Shown piece after piece: positions 18,231 through 27,642 of a DNA stretch of 64,000 nucleotides. Location: positions 558,001-622,000 of the forward strand of contig NZ_BMHP01000004.1 of the NCBI RefSeq assembly GCF_014641075.1, in the 5' to 3' direction. Within the stretch, counting starts at the first letter, position 1. Each line of letters begins with the position of its first letter. The stretch is from Paenibacillus nasutitermitis (GTDB taxonomy: Bacteria > Bacillota > Bacilli > Paenibacillales > Paenibacillaceae). The position numbers and the translations under genes were made by a program. The notes under the pieces were generated by a model. It was not told the origin of the DNA. It made no database searches and saw only the letters and a list, made by a program, of their open reading frames with translations.

Positions 18231-19127
18231 TCATTTTAAGGCTTCTGAGCTTTTATAACTGTGAAAGAACTGGTTCCTATACTCTATTGGAGTGAGCTCC
18301 GTCAGTTTCTTGAACATTTTGTCGAAATAATTAATATTACAAAACCCGGTACGCTCCGCAATTTCCGTGATGGAGATATCCTGTTCGAGAAGCAGCCGTT
18401 TGGCCATATCCACGCGATACTGATTAATGTACTGGACCGGCGTCACGCCGGTTATTTTTTTGAAATAGCGGGTGAAATGGTAGGGACTCATATTAATGGA
18501 GCTGCAAATCGCGCCGGTGTATATTTTCCGTCCGTAGTTAACTTCAATATAATCAAGGGCCGGCTTTAAACGCAGTGAGCTCTCAATCGTTCTCCTGAGA
18601 TCAAGCTCCCGGAAGGTTTCTTGCTTATATTGGCGGAAGATCGGCGTTATCATCCGGTAGAGGCATGCTTTGATTGACAATTCATAACCGATTACTTGAT
18701 GTGTATATTCCTCGTAGGCTTCTGTCAGCGCGTTATCTAATACTCTCCGGTGGAGGGTTGAAAGGGTGAGTGGATTCCAGATGCGGCGGGAGTTCATGAA
18801 GTGTGAGAAAATATAGCGGGATTCCGGGTCCTCGAATGCTCCGCTTAATAGGAATTTATCGAAGATCATGCCTTGAATGGCACAGTCTTCTCCGGATAAA
18901 CATCGAATGGAATGAATTTGACAGCTATTAATGAAGATAATATCGGACTCTTCCGCTATAAATACATGGTTGTCGATGTAAACCTGAACGCGGCCGCTGA
19001 GCACCTTCACAAACTCCAAGTGCTCATGCCAATGCGGCTTTACCAGATCGGGGTAACTCTTCTGAATGATCATGCGAAAAGGGAAGCGTTTTCCTTCAAA
19101 AGGTTCGTTCTTTTTCGATGCTTCCAA
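18231..19127 (-). CDS. AraC-family transcriptional regulator, divergent to the beta-helix/sugar cluster
   Basis: 298 aa. The N-terminal cupin half contains the usual His-rich sheet (KPHWHEHLEFVKVLSGRVQ). The C-terminal AraC domain spans about residues 195-295 (SSINMSPYHFTRYFKKITGV and TGFCNINYFDKMFKKLT). It is divergent from the 19.3-29 kb cluster across a 211-base intergenic region, the classic arrangement for a regulator of that cluster. The ligand is unknown; a sugar or uronate is a reasonable guess. Confidence 0.92.
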   Translation of the reverse strand: MEASKKNEPFEGKRFPFRMIIQKSYPDLVKPHWHEHLEFVKVLSGRVQVYIDNHVFIAEESDIIFINSCQIHSIRCLSGEDCAIQGMIFDKFLLSGAFEDPESRYIFSHFMNSRRIWNPLTLSTLHRRVLDNALTEAYEEYTHQVIGYELSIKACLYRMITPIFRQYKQETFRELDLRRTIESSLRLKPALDYIEVNYGRKIYTGAICSSINMSPYHFTRYFKKITGVTPVQYINQYRVDMAKRLLLEQDISITEIAERTGFCNINYFDKMFKKLTELTPIEYRNQFFHSYKSSEALK

Positions 19128-19338
19128 AGGCCGACCACCTCCCGAAAAGTTACGCTCAGTATATCACATATGCAAAACCGTTTCATTACAATAAAAAGAG
19201 CAAAATTTTACAACGATTCAGCAGAATGTTATATAGGAAAAAAGATTGAAATAATAAACAATTAACCTATCACATACGAAAATGTATAAGCATCATGAAG
19301 CCGTTCTTTATCTATCATTCCTTGAGGAGGAATAGACA

Positions 19339-21240
19339 ATGAAAGACACGGATCTTCAAACATCCGAACCAGAGAAGGTGAAGCAGCGGGGAGTAAACGA
19401 AAAAATCAGTAGAAGAAAGATGCTGTCCATTCTCAGTGTAGCAGGAGTAACATTGGCCGGTGGATCCACTTTCATGCGGACCATTGCTTCAGGCACGTCA
19501 GTTACGGACAGTGTATACGGAGGAGGAAAGGAGAAGCCGGACCTCCCATTGTGCGTTGCGGCTACAATAGAATCGTTAAGGGCAGGAACGCAGACCAGGC
19601 TGGATTACTTATATTATGTAACCAACCCCGGACAAGAAGGCATCTTTCGCTATGACCCGAGTGATACGGTGTCCGGGGACAACACAGGCACGATTTTGGT
19701 AGCTGCCAATGGCAACCGGTTTAAGCGGATATACGCAAATTCGCTGCTCGCCTCCTGGTTTGGTACGAAAGCTGACGGGGTAACTGTCGATACTGCTGCC
19801 CTGCAGTCGGCTCTTCAAGCAGCGGCTGGCAAGAAATTGATCATTCCGAAGCAGCAGGCAAACTACTATTTAACAGGTCAATTGTATATCCCAAGCAATA
19901 TCGTTCTTGAGTTCGAATCCGGGACCGTCTTACAGGCCATCGATACCCTTCGGATCACTGCTCCTTATGAACGTTTGATACGTATCCTCGATGCGAAGAA
20001 TGTAGTGGTCATTGGCAATGGAGCTACGCTGCGGATGAATAAGCTGGCCTATCCGAATAACGAGCAGGCGCATATCTTCGACATCAGCGGTTCAGAGAAT
20101 GTGGTGATCGGGAACATTCAAGCAAACGACAGCGGGGGCGACGGCTTCTACATTGGCGCATTTGAATCGGTCAATACGTACTGCAAAAATATCGTGCTCA
20201 GAAACTGTAAAGCCAATAATAATCGAAGACAGGGATTATCGGTCATTTCTGTTGCTGGTCTGCTCGTAGAGAACTGCCGGTTTACCAGTACGAATGGAAC
20301 AGCCCCGCAGAGCGGGGTAGACATAGAGCCTAATAAAAGTACGGAGAAGCTGAGCAATATCCGGTTCCTGAACTGCGTGGCGGAAGGGAATACAGGGCGG
20401 GGATATCTGGTTAATCTGGTGAAGCTTAATTCGCTAAGCGGCAAGGTGGACATTGTATTCCAAAACTGCCGTACCGGCGCCAATTCTTTTGGCTATTCCA
20501 TGAATTATGGCCTGGATGTTAAAGGTGATATTAAGCTTATTGACTGTCGGGCGGAAAACGAGCAGTATGCTGGCTTCTCCGATCTGTCCTTCTCCCCGGG
20601 AGGGGTACGCAGAACCTATGTCAGATGCATTGCTTATAACTGCAATACCGCGAATCTCCCGGAGGACCCTTATGGGTACGGTTCCTCCTTTATCGTGACA
20701 ACCGTTCCGCAGCAGGTCAGGACATCGATTGGAAACGTTTATTACTATGACTGCGAGGCAATAGATGACCGACAACCTCCGCTTATGGCCCGCGGCTTCT
20801 CAACCAAACAGAACAATAATGAAATCATTCAGGACGTTCGATACTACAATTGCAGCGCCAGCGGCGTCACTTCAAGCGAATTTTCTATCACCCCTGCATC
20901 TACTCTGGTGACGGTCAGTCATATACCTCAGAAATCAGTCCCGTTCACATCCTCTGGAACTCTCAACCTCAATTATTCGGGATACAAAATAACAAATCGT
21001 GGTTCCTCCGGAACTGTCGAACTTATCCTGCCGAAAGCGACAGCCAACTGCAGCTTCACTTTTCTGGTGGAAGCTGCCTATGCCTTACAAATCAACACCC
21101 AACAGGGTGAATCCATTTGGACGCCAATTGGCGGGATTACCAATGTGATGTCGGAATCAATCGGCGCATCCATTTCTCTGCTTGGACGTGATGACGGAAT
21201 ATGGGAAGTCACTACCTTGAACTGGAGCTGGTTTGGTTAG
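19339..21240 (+). CDS. Tat-exported right-handed beta-helix protein (pectate-lyase superfamily)
   Basis: 633 aa. A twin-arginine signal is seen at residues 24-29 (SRRKML) followed by a hydrophobic stretch, so export is expected in folded form through Tat. A pectate-lyase-superfamily N-terminal segment (FGTKADGVTVDTAALQSAL) begins near residue 138. It is followed by successive parallel beta-helix coils with N-x-x-x and V-x-N-C patterns (NIVLRNCKANN, VENCRF, IRFLNCVAEGN, IKLIDCRAEN). Proteins of this type are lyases, hydrolases or epimerases acting on polysaccharides. The catalytic residues cannot be fixed by eye. It heads a cluster with a sugar importer and a TatA gene. Confidence 0.85.
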   Translation: MKDTDLQTSEPEKVKQRGVNEKISRRKMLSILSVAGVTLAGGSTFMRTIASGTSVTDSVYGGGKEKPDLPLCVAATIESLRAGTQTRLDYLYYVTNPGQEGIFRYDPSDTVSGDNTGTILVAANGNRFKRIYANSLLASWFGTKADGVTVDTAALQSALQAAAGKKLIIPKQQANYYLTGQLYIPSNIVLEFESGTVLQAIDTLRITAPYERLIRILDAKNVVVIGNGATLRMNKLAYPNNEQAHIFDISGSENVVIGNIQANDSGGDGFYIGAFESVNTYCKNIVLRNCKANNNRRQGLSVISVAGLLVENCRFTSTNGTAPQSGVDIEPNKSTEKLSNIRFLNCVAEGNTGRGYLVNLVKLNSLSGKVDIVFQNCRTGANSFGYSMNYGLDVKGDIKLIDCRAENEQYAGFSDLSFSPGGVRRTYVRCIAYNCNTANLPEDPYGYGSSFIVTTVPQQVRTSIGNVYYYDCEAIDDRQPPLMARGFSTKQNNNEIIQDVRYYNCSASGVTSSEFSITPASTLVTVSHIPQKSVPFTSSGTLNLNYSGYKITNRGSSGTVELILPKATANCSFTFLVEAAYALQINTQQGESIWTPIGGITNVMSESIGASISLLGRDDGIWEVTTLNWSWFG

Positions 21241-21279
21241 TTATTTCATGCTGATTACAGCAGCGGAAAGAAGGAGAGA

Positions 21280-22827
21280 ATGGTCGATTTCAGCCAGTTA
21301 TTTTATTACAAGCCGCAGATTGCCCGGGAAAATTCACTAATCATCGATACGGATCTGTGCATATATGGCGGCACTCCGGCAGGAATTGCAGCTGCCCTGC
21401 AGGCGTCCCGCATGGGCGTAAAGGTTGTCATTGCCGAATTCGGCCGGCATATCGGGGGTATGACCTCGAGCGGCCTGGGAAGAACCGATATCGGCAATAA
21501 AGAAGCAATCGGGGGAATAGCCAGACAATTCTACCGCGCTCTAGGGCAGCATTATGGCAGCCAGGAGCCTGATGGTTCGGCTTGGGCCTTCGAGCCTCAT
21601 ACTGCCGCGGACATTTATCATGAATGGTTGAATAAGGCGGAGGTTCCGGTTTATTTGGACCAGCATCTGGCGCATGTGGAGAAAACGGGTGAACGGATTA
21701 CACAGCTAAAGATGCAAAACGGCAGCATATTCAGGGCTTCTATATTCATAGATGCCACTTATGAAGGCGACTTGCTCGCACGGGCGGGTGTCTCGTATCA
21801 TGTTGGCCGTGAATCCAACTCTGTCTACCGGGAAACGCTCAATGGCATTCATTTCGGACATCCGAAACATAACTTCATGGCTTGGGTCGATCCGTATAGG
21901 GTAGAAGGTAAACCGGGCAGCGGGCTGCTGCCGGGCATCATGGATGTTGATCCTGGTTTGCAGGGGCAGGGAGACCGCTCTGTACAGGCATATAACTTCC
22001 GGATTTGCCTGACAAAGATGCCGAATAACCGGATTCCCTACCCCGCACCACCGGATTATGATCCCGCAAGGTTCGAGCTGCTTGCCCGCTACATCCGGGC
22101 CGGAGCTTGGGATGTCATGCATCTTAACAAAGAGATGCCCGGCGGTAAAAGCGATCTGAACAATTGGGGGGGCTTCGGCACAGACCATATTGGACAGAAC
22201 TATGACTGGCCGGATGGTGATTATCTGACCCGCGAGCGGATCTTTCAAGATCATGTTAATTATAATCAGGGTCTCCTTTATTTCTTAGCCAACGATGATA
22301 GCCTACCCGCTGTTGTCCGCGAGCAAATGAAGGAGTGGGGACTGCCGGCCGATGAATTTCAGGAAACGGGAGGCTGGCCTCATCAGCTTTACGTACGGGA
22401 AGCAAGGCGCATGATCGCGGATGTCGTGATGACCGAGCAGCATTGTCGGCGGTACCAAACGGTCTCTGATTCGGTGGGATTGGCCGCTTACACGATGGAT
22501 TCCCATAATTGCCGCAGACTCGTAGTGGAAGGACGCGTTATCAATGAAGGCAATGTCGAAGTCAGTCCGACGGGCCCGTACCCCATCTCCTACCGTTCAA
22601 TCGTTCCGAAGGGGGAAGAATGTTCGAACCTGATCGTACCCGTTTGTCTGTCCGCTTCCCATATTGCCTATGGATCGATTCGAATGGAACCGGTCTTTAT
22701 GATTCTCGGCCAATCAGCATCAGCAGCTGCGGCATTGGCGCTGGAGGGCGGTTGCGCAGTGCAGGACATCGCTTATGAGGAATTGAGAAAGCTGCTGTTG
22801 CGGGACGGTCAGGTGCTTGATGCTTGA
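21280..22827 (+). CDS. FAD-dependent oxidoreductase (FAD_oxidored family)
   Basis: 515 aa. The FAD-binding motif is near the N-terminus (DLCIYGGTPAGIAAALQASR, ending in VVIAE), a variant GxxxxG Rossmann pattern found in this family. It is followed by HIGGMTSSGLGRTDIG. A GDLLARAG segment and a C-terminal QSASAAAALAL helix also match. These enzymes often sit in polysaccharide utilisation loci, but their substrate is generally not known. The start has a GAAGGAGAG ribosome binding site 40 bases after the beta-helix gene. No signal peptide is visible, so it is probably cytoplasmic. Confidence 0.88.
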   Translation: MVDFSQLFYYKPQIARENSLIIDTDLCIYGGTPAGIAAALQASRMGVKVVIAEFGRHIGGMTSSGLGRTDIGNKEAIGGIARQFYRALGQHYGSQEPDGSAWAFEPHTAADIYHEWLNKAEVPVYLDQHLAHVEKTGERITQLKMQNGSIFRASIFIDATYEGDLLARAGVSYHVGRESNSVYRETLNGIHFGHPKHNFMAWVDPYRVEGKPGSGLLPGIMDVDPGLQGQGDRSVQAYNFRICLTKMPNNRIPYPAPPDYDPARFELLARYIRAGAWDVMHLNKEMPGGKSDLNNWGGFGTDHIGQNYDWPDGDYLTRERIFQDHVNYNQGLLYFLANDDSLPAVVREQMKEWGLPADEFQETGGWPHQLYVREARRMIADVVMTEQHCRRYQTVSDSVGLAAYTMDSHNCRRLVVEGRVINEGNVEVSPTGPYPISYRSIVPKGEECSNLIVPVCLSASHIAYGSIRMEPVFMILGQSASAAAALALEGGCAVQDIAYEELRKLLLRDGQVLDA

Positions 22828-22847
22828 TTGGCATTAGGAGGGATAAC

Positions 22848-23627
22848 ATGGAGCAGCAATCGCCGAAGGTCAAGTCTGCAGACCGTGTGCTTGATATACT
22901 TGAGCTGTTTACCGAGGAAAAGGATAGTTATAACTTGACGGAAATCGCAAAGATTCTAAGTATGCCGCCCAGCAGCACGTATCTGCTGCTGCAAAACATG
23001 CTCAGCCGGGGATATCTGGAAACCGATCGAACAGGAAAGCAGTTCAGTATCGGATATAAATTATTTGAAATACGGAATCAATATATGAAAAGTACAAGTC
23101 TGACCCGCGAGTTTTTCCGCGTGGCCGAGAAAATGGTAGACGATTTGAATGAGACCATTTTTCTGGGTATACGCAGCGGCGATAAAGTGATTTATATTGC
23201 CGAGAAGCAAAATTCTCAGCCCCTGCGATTTTCTAGTAATGTCGGCTCCGTCCTTCCGCTGCATGGATCGGCCTCCGGCAAAATTCTCATCTCGCGTATA
23301 TCGGAGGAAGAATTACACGGCATTTACCCGGAGGAGCGGCTGCTCGCTTTTACGAACGAAACCATCTCTACCCTCACGTTATTAAAGGGCGAGCTTGAGA
23401 AGGTGAGAGAGGAAGAAATTGCTTATAACCTGGGGGAATCCGTGAAAGGGGTTCATTGTATTGCAGGTCCGGTATGGGATAGGGAGGGTGGGATTGTTGC
23501 TTCTGTAAGCATTTCCATTCCATCCATTAGAATAACGGACGATCTATGGGAAAATTCCCATTATTGGGTGAAACGGGCAGGCAGGGAAATTAGTAATAAA
23601 GTCTATCTGCAAAATAGGGAGGATTAA
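22848..23627 (+). CDS. IclR-family transcriptional regulator
   Basis: 259 aa from the ATG at 22848, which has AGGAGGG just upstream. The N-terminal winged helix (VKSADRVLDILELFTEEKDS, then NLTEIAKILSMPPSSTYLLL) is followed by the IclR effector domain with VGSVLPLHGSASGKILIS and GVHCIAGPVWD. IclR proteins such as KdgR often respond to sugar-acid catabolites. Its position inside the cluster, in addition to the divergent AraC gene, suggests a second layer of control tied to an intracellular intermediate. Confidence 0.92.
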   Translation: MEQQSPKVKSADRVLDILELFTEEKDSYNLTEIAKILSMPPSSTYLLLQNMLSRGYLETDRTGKQFSIGYKLFEIRNQYMKSTSLTREFFRVAEKMVDDLNETIFLGIRSGDKVIYIAEKQNSQPLRFSSNVGSVLPLHGSASGKILISRISEEELHGIYPEERLLAFTNETISTLTLLKGELEKVREEEIAYNLGESVKGVHCIAGPVWDREGGIVASVSISIPSIRITDDLWENSHYWVKRAGREISNKVYLQNRED

Positions 23628-23629
23628 GA

Positions 23630-24985
23630 ATGAAGAAAGCAATCCATACAGCTCTAGCATTAATCATTGCCTTTTCTCTGTCCGCATGCAGCTCTAGTAA
23701 TGGCAATGGAGATAATAACAAGGGTGACACGGAGGCGGCCTCAGCCATTAAAGAAGGGACTGTGAAGCCATCGGAAACGTCGACGGATGTAAAGGACGTG
23801 AAGCTGAAGATTGGACTGCCTGGAGGCTATGATATTACCAAGAAGGAAATAATCGATGGTTTCATAGCCAAGTATCCTCATATTAAGCTGGAGATCGACG
23901 AATCTCCGTGGACGGATTTTGTAACGAAAATCACGGCACAGATTGCCGGAGGGAATCCGCCGGATGTCTGGCTGCAGGAAAATGCGGCCGTACTCGGATA
24001 TGGGAAAAGAGGCGTTGCCGAGGATCTGACACCTTACATCGAACGGGATCTAAAGCTTGATGATTATAATCAGGCACTATTGTCATCCAAATCCACGGAC
24101 GGGAAAGTGTATGGCATTCCCCATGGCTTGAATCCTGTGGCACTCGCTTATAACAAGAAAGTGTTTGCGGATGCCAACGTTCCTCTGCCGACGGCGGATT
24201 GGACGTATCAAGATATGATTGACACTGCGAAGAAGCTTACAAGGGATACGAATGGTGACGGGAAGCCTGATGTATACGGCCTTGCTGTCGCCAGTAACAT
24301 TACTGTCGGCTGGTTTCCCTGGTCACGGGCGGCTGGAGGAGCTGTTCTGGACGCTGCGAAGACGAAAGCGACCGTAACCGATCCGAAGACGGTAGAAGGA
24401 CTCAAGCTGTGGGTGAGTGTCATCAAGGACGGAACAGCGCCTACATTAGATGTGATGAAGGCGGGCGGAGGCGATCATCAGATGTTTGGGAACAATCAGC
24501 TTGGGATGTACTTCCTGCAGTATAACCGGCAGGTCGGACTCAATGATAATTATCCGGACTTGGATTGGGACACAGTCGTAATGCCCAAAGGATTAGATGG
24601 TAAGCGAGTCGTGCCTGTCGTAACAAACTCCTGGGTCGTCTACTCCAGAGCCTCTCAGGAAGTGAAGGATGCCGCTTGGGAATTTCTGAAGTACTATTTG
24701 GGCGAGGAATCGCAGGCTGTTCTTGCAGCCAGCGGCGTTTCACTCCCTGTGAAGAAGTCCGCCGAAGCGAAGCTCGATAATACTAAGAAGCCATTGAATA
24801 AGAAAGCGTATGTCGATGGCGTCGCCGAAGCGGGTATGACCCTGGACGAGAATCCATCATGGAACGAGTGGAGATCGGCTGCGCAACCCGTGTTTGAAGA
24901 GATCATTTCGCTGACCAAGCCGGTTGAAGACGCAGTGAAAGAAATCCAAGACAAAATCCAGGCTGTACTTGATGAGAACCAGTAA
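23630..24985 (+). CDS. Sugar ABC transporter substrate-binding lipoprotein (UgpB/MalE type)
   Basis: 451 aa. The signal peptide ends in a lipobox (FSLSACSSS, Cys near residue 20), followed by a short Asn/Asp/Gly linker. The mature part has the cluster-1 solute-binding pattern: GLPGGYDITKKEIIDGF, then ANVPLPTADWTYQDMIDTAK and WVVYSRASQEVKDAAWEFLK. It binds an unknown oligosaccharide outside the membrane. It starts directly after the IclR stop and is followed by its two permeases. Confidence 0.93.
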   Translation: MKKAIHTALALIIAFSLSACSSSNGNGDNNKGDTEAASAIKEGTVKPSETSTDVKDVKLKIGLPGGYDITKKEIIDGFIAKYPHIKLEIDESPWTDFVTKITAQIAGGNPPDVWLQENAAVLGYGKRGVAEDLTPYIERDLKLDDYNQALLSSKSTDGKVYGIPHGLNPVALAYNKKVFADANVPLPTADWTYQDMIDTAKKLTRDTNGDGKPDVYGLAVASNITVGWFPWSRAAGGAVLDAAKTKATVTDPKTVEGLKLWVSVIKDGTAPTLDVMKAGGGDHQMFGNNQLGMYFLQYNRQVGLNDNYPDLDWDTVVMPKGLDGKRVVPVVTNSWVVYSRASQEVKDAAWEFLKYYLGEESQAVLAASGVSLPVKKSAEAKLDNTKKPLNKKAYVDGVAEAGMTLDENPSWNEWRSAAQPVFEEIISLTKPVEDAVKEIQDKIQAVLDENQ

Positions 24986-25018
24986 ATATATTCCATTGTC
25001 TTTAGGGAGAGGGCCGCA

Positions 25019-25897
25019 TTGCATAAATATAATCATTGGGGATATATTCTAACGCTGCCATTTGTCATCGGTTTTATTATCTTTTCGGCATATCCCTTTT
25101 TGTATTCGATCTATTTGACTTTTACAACATGGGATATGTTTAATCCGCCCAAGTGGGTTGGTCTTAAAAACTGGTCCAATCTTTTCCACGAGTATCCGTT
25201 CTGGTACTCCTTGCGCAATCTTCTTTATTTCGCTCTCCTATTCGTGCCGCTGCAAACATTCGGTGCATTAGTCGTGGCGTATATGCTCAACCAATCCATT
25301 CGTGCCAAAGGATTGTTCCGCGTCCTCTACTTTCTGCCAGTCGTTACGCCCTGGATTGCGGGAGGCCTGCTGTGGAAATGGATACTGGATTCTAATTTCG
25401 GTCTTGTTAATTTATTTCTCGGTTATGTGGGTCTTGGTCCATTCAAGCTGCTCGATCATCCGAACTGGTGGGTCGTCATTGGCACCATTGCTGTCGTCAA
25501 CGTCTGGAAAGGCATCGGATCCTCTATGGTCATCCTGCTTGCGGGCATGCAGAATATTTCGAAGGAAATGCTGGAAGCAGCGGCCATTGACGGTGCGGGC
25601 AGGTGGACGCTGTTCAGCAGAATTACGGTACCGCTGGTCTCGCCAATGGTGTTTATGGTACTCATTTTGTCGTCCATCTCTGCTTTCCATGCATTCGATG
25701 TGTTTCTGGTCATGCTGGAAGCCCCCAATATCGTCAAAGACCAACTGCTGACCACGAACATTCTTATTTACCGCGATGCGTTCCTGACCTTCAAAATGGG
25801 ATCGGCTTCGGCCATGTCATGGATGCTCTTCCTTATCATTCTGGCCTTCACGATGGTCCAGAAAAAGTTCGAGAAGAGGTGGGTCCATTATGAATAA
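25019..25897 (+). CDS. Sugar ABC transporter permease, UgpA/MalF type
   Basis: 292 aa from a TTG start preceded by AGGGAGAGGG. Six membrane helices are visible. The EAA loop reads EMLEAAAIDGAGRWTLFSRI, followed by TVPLVSPMVF. It forms the translocation channel with the next gene, which starts 8 bases before its end. No ATPase gene is present in the cluster, so a shared MsmX-type ATPase is expected elsewhere. Confidence 0.93.
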   Translation: MHKYNHWGYILTLPFVIGFIIFSAYPFLYSIYLTFTTWDMFNPPKWVGLKNWSNLFHEYPFWYSLRNLLYFALLFVPLQTFGALVVAYMLNQSIRAKGLFRVLYFLPVVTPWIAGGLLWKWILDSNFGLVNLFLGYVGLGPFKLLDHPNWWVVIGTIAVVNVWKGIGSSMVILLAGMQNISKEMLEAAAIDGAGRWTLFSRITVPLVSPMVFMVLILSSISAFHAFDVFLVMLEAPNIVKDQLLTTNILIYRDAFLTFKMGSASAMSWMLFLIILAFTMVQKKFEKRWVHYE

Positions 25898-26723
25898 ATC
25901 GTCGATCATTGGGAAATGTACTTTTTATTTCATACTTGGACTAGGGGCACTCGTCATGTTTGTCCCGTTCTACTGGATGATAGCGACATCTTTTAAGACG
26001 GGGGCCAAAGTGCTGGAGCTTCCTCCCAAATGGATTCCTGATCCCTTGACCTGGAGCCATTACAAGGAAGCTTGGACAAAAGTCGATTTTGCCCGCTATA
26101 CGCTTAACAGCACTTTTCTGGTTATTGTTGAGGTGACAGGCATCCTACTGTCCTGCTCCGTCGTGGCATTTGGTCTGGCCATGTTTCAATTCAAGCTGAA
26201 ACAGCCGATCTATTGGGCGATGCTGTCCACGCTCATACTGCCGACGCAAGTAACCATTATTCCAACCTATTTTATTTGGAAAAACCTGCATGCCTTCGAT
26301 ACCTATTATCCGCTTATCGTACCGAGCTTCTTCGGTGGAGCGTTTGGCATTTTCCTTATCCACCAGTTTTTCAAGAGCCTGCCGAAGGAACTGTTCGAAG
26401 CAGCGCTTATTGACGGGTTTGGACCGTGGGGAGTGCTGTGGCGTATTTATATGCCTTTGTCCAAACCTGCGCTCTCCGCGCTTGCTATATTTACTTTCAT
26501 ATCGACTTGGAGCAATACGTTCGGGCCGCTCATCTACATTCAGAAGAGGGAGATGTATACGCTCCCTCTGGGTCTTCTCTTTCTTAAGTCTGACCTCAGT
26601 ACATTTCAGACGCCTCTTATTATGGCCGGGGCTTGCGTTGTAACGCTGCCGGTTATCATTGTATTTCTGTTCGCTCAGAAGCAGTTCGTTCAGGGAATGG
26701 CGACGACCGGCTTAAAAGGGTGA
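25890..26723 (+). CDS. Sugar ABC transporter permease, UgpE/MalG type
   Basis: 277 aa with six membrane helices. The EAA loop is ELFEAALIDGFGPWGVLWRI followed by YMPLSKPALSAL, and the terminal FVQGMATTGLKG is typical of MalG-like permeases. It overlaps the upstream permease by 8 bases. It is the inner-membrane partner for the binding protein at 23630-24985. Confidence 0.93.
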   Translation: MNKSSIIGKCTFYFILGLGALVMFVPFYWMIATSFKTGAKVLELPPKWIPDPLTWSHYKEAWTKVDFARYTLNSTFLVIVEVTGILLSCSVVAFGLAMFQFKLKQPIYWAMLSTLILPTQVTIIPTYFIWKNLHAFDTYYPLIVPSFFGGAFGIFLIHQFFKSLPKELFEAALIDGFGPWGVLWRIYMPLSKPALSALAIFTFISTWSNTFGPLIYIQKREMYTLPLGLLFLKSDLSTFQTPLIMAGACVVTLPVIIVFLFAQKQFVQGMATTGLKG

Positions 26724-26746
26724 ACGTATGGAAGGAAGGGCACGCG

Positions 26747-27496
26747 ATGAACATGCTTCAGGATAAAGTGATATGGATAACAGGAGCAATGGGGAAGCTT
26801 GGACAATCGGCGGTAAAAATGTTTCTGCAGCGTGGAGCAATCGTAGTCGCGCACGATATTCTGGCCTTGGAAGGATTACCGGATCTGGTACAGATCCAAA
26901 AACAATACGGATCCCGTTTCTTGTCAATCGTCTCTGACGCTGCGTCGGAGGAGGGGGTAGAGAACGCTGCAGCCAGGATCAAGGCAAAAGTCGGCAGGCT
27001 GCACGGGCTTTACCATAATGTATACACGCAGCATAAGAAGCCTGTACTGGAATTGACCCTGGATGAATGGGAGAACGTGCTCAGGGGTTCTTTAACGAGT
27101 GCTTTCCTTACAGCCAAGTATGCCATTCCACTTATGATCGAATCAGGCGGGGGCGTTATTGTGAATACGTCCTCCGTACTCGGCCATCGTCCGACCAGAG
27201 GGTGCCCTGCTTACAGCGCAGCGAAGGCCGGATTAAACCAGTTCACGAAAGTACTTGCCGTAGACTATGCGGAGCACGGCATCCGCGCCAATGCCATCGT
27301 TCCTGGCGATATCAAAACAGAGGAGAATCTGCGGGCACTCGGTACGGAGTTTTCTTCCTACGTACGCGAACGTACGCTGCTTGGACGCAGTGGAACGCCG
27401 GATGAGGTATCGGAATTGGCAGCTTACCTGCTGTCCGATGCTGCCTCCTACACGACGGGGGCCCTATACTCCATCGATGGGGGATTTCAATTATGA
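26747..27496 (+). CDS. Short-chain dehydrogenase/reductase
   Basis: 249 aa from the ATG at 26747 (GGAAGGG upstream), 23 bases after the permease. The cofactor motif is TGAMGKLG, a TGxxxGxG variant with Lys-Leu. The structural motif NTSS and catalytic Tyr-x-x-x-Lys (YSAAK) are present. The C-terminal YTTGALYSIDGG is typical of classical SDRs. It probably oxidises or reduces a sugar or sugar acid derived from the imported substrate. The substrate cannot be fixed from sequence. Confidence 0.92.
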   Translation: MNMLQDKVIWITGAMGKLGQSAVKMFLQRGAIVVAHDILALEGLPDLVQIQKQYGSRFLSIVSDAASEEGVENAAARIKAKVGRLHGLYHNVYTQHKKPVLELTLDEWENVLRGSLTSAFLTAKYAIPLMIESGGGVIVNTSSVLGHRPTRGCPAYSAAKAGLNQFTKVLAVDYAEHGIRANAIVPGDIKTEENLRALGTEFSSYVRERTLLGRSGTPDEVSELAAYLLSDAASYTTGALYSIDGGFQL

Positions 27497-27642
27497 GCGC
27501 AATTTACTTTCATCGGCTGACTCGGGAGGATATTGCCCGGATGTCCAAAGCCGGATGTATAGGAGCGGCAGGCGTATTAGCAGGAAGACATGTTGTATTG
27601 ACTGGGAAGGATGGTTATATCGACCCGGGTCAGCTGCCATGA
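27493..27642 (+). CDS. 49-aa micro-protein in the sugar cluster
   Basis: A 49-codon reading frame starts with an ATG overlapping the SDR stop, behind a GGGGGA ribosome binding site. Its stop overlaps the ATG of the next gene (ATGA). It begins MSAIYFHRLTREDIARM, contains a Gly/Ala-rich centre (CIGAAGVLAGRHVVL) and ends in DGYIDPGQLP. Stop-start overlap on both sides argues that it is translated. It is too short for most gene callers and I recognise no family. It might be a small subunit or a remnant domain of a neighbouring enzyme. Confidence 0.6.
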   Translation: MSAIYFHRLTREDIARMSKAGCIGAAGVLAGRHVVLTGKDGYIDPGQLP

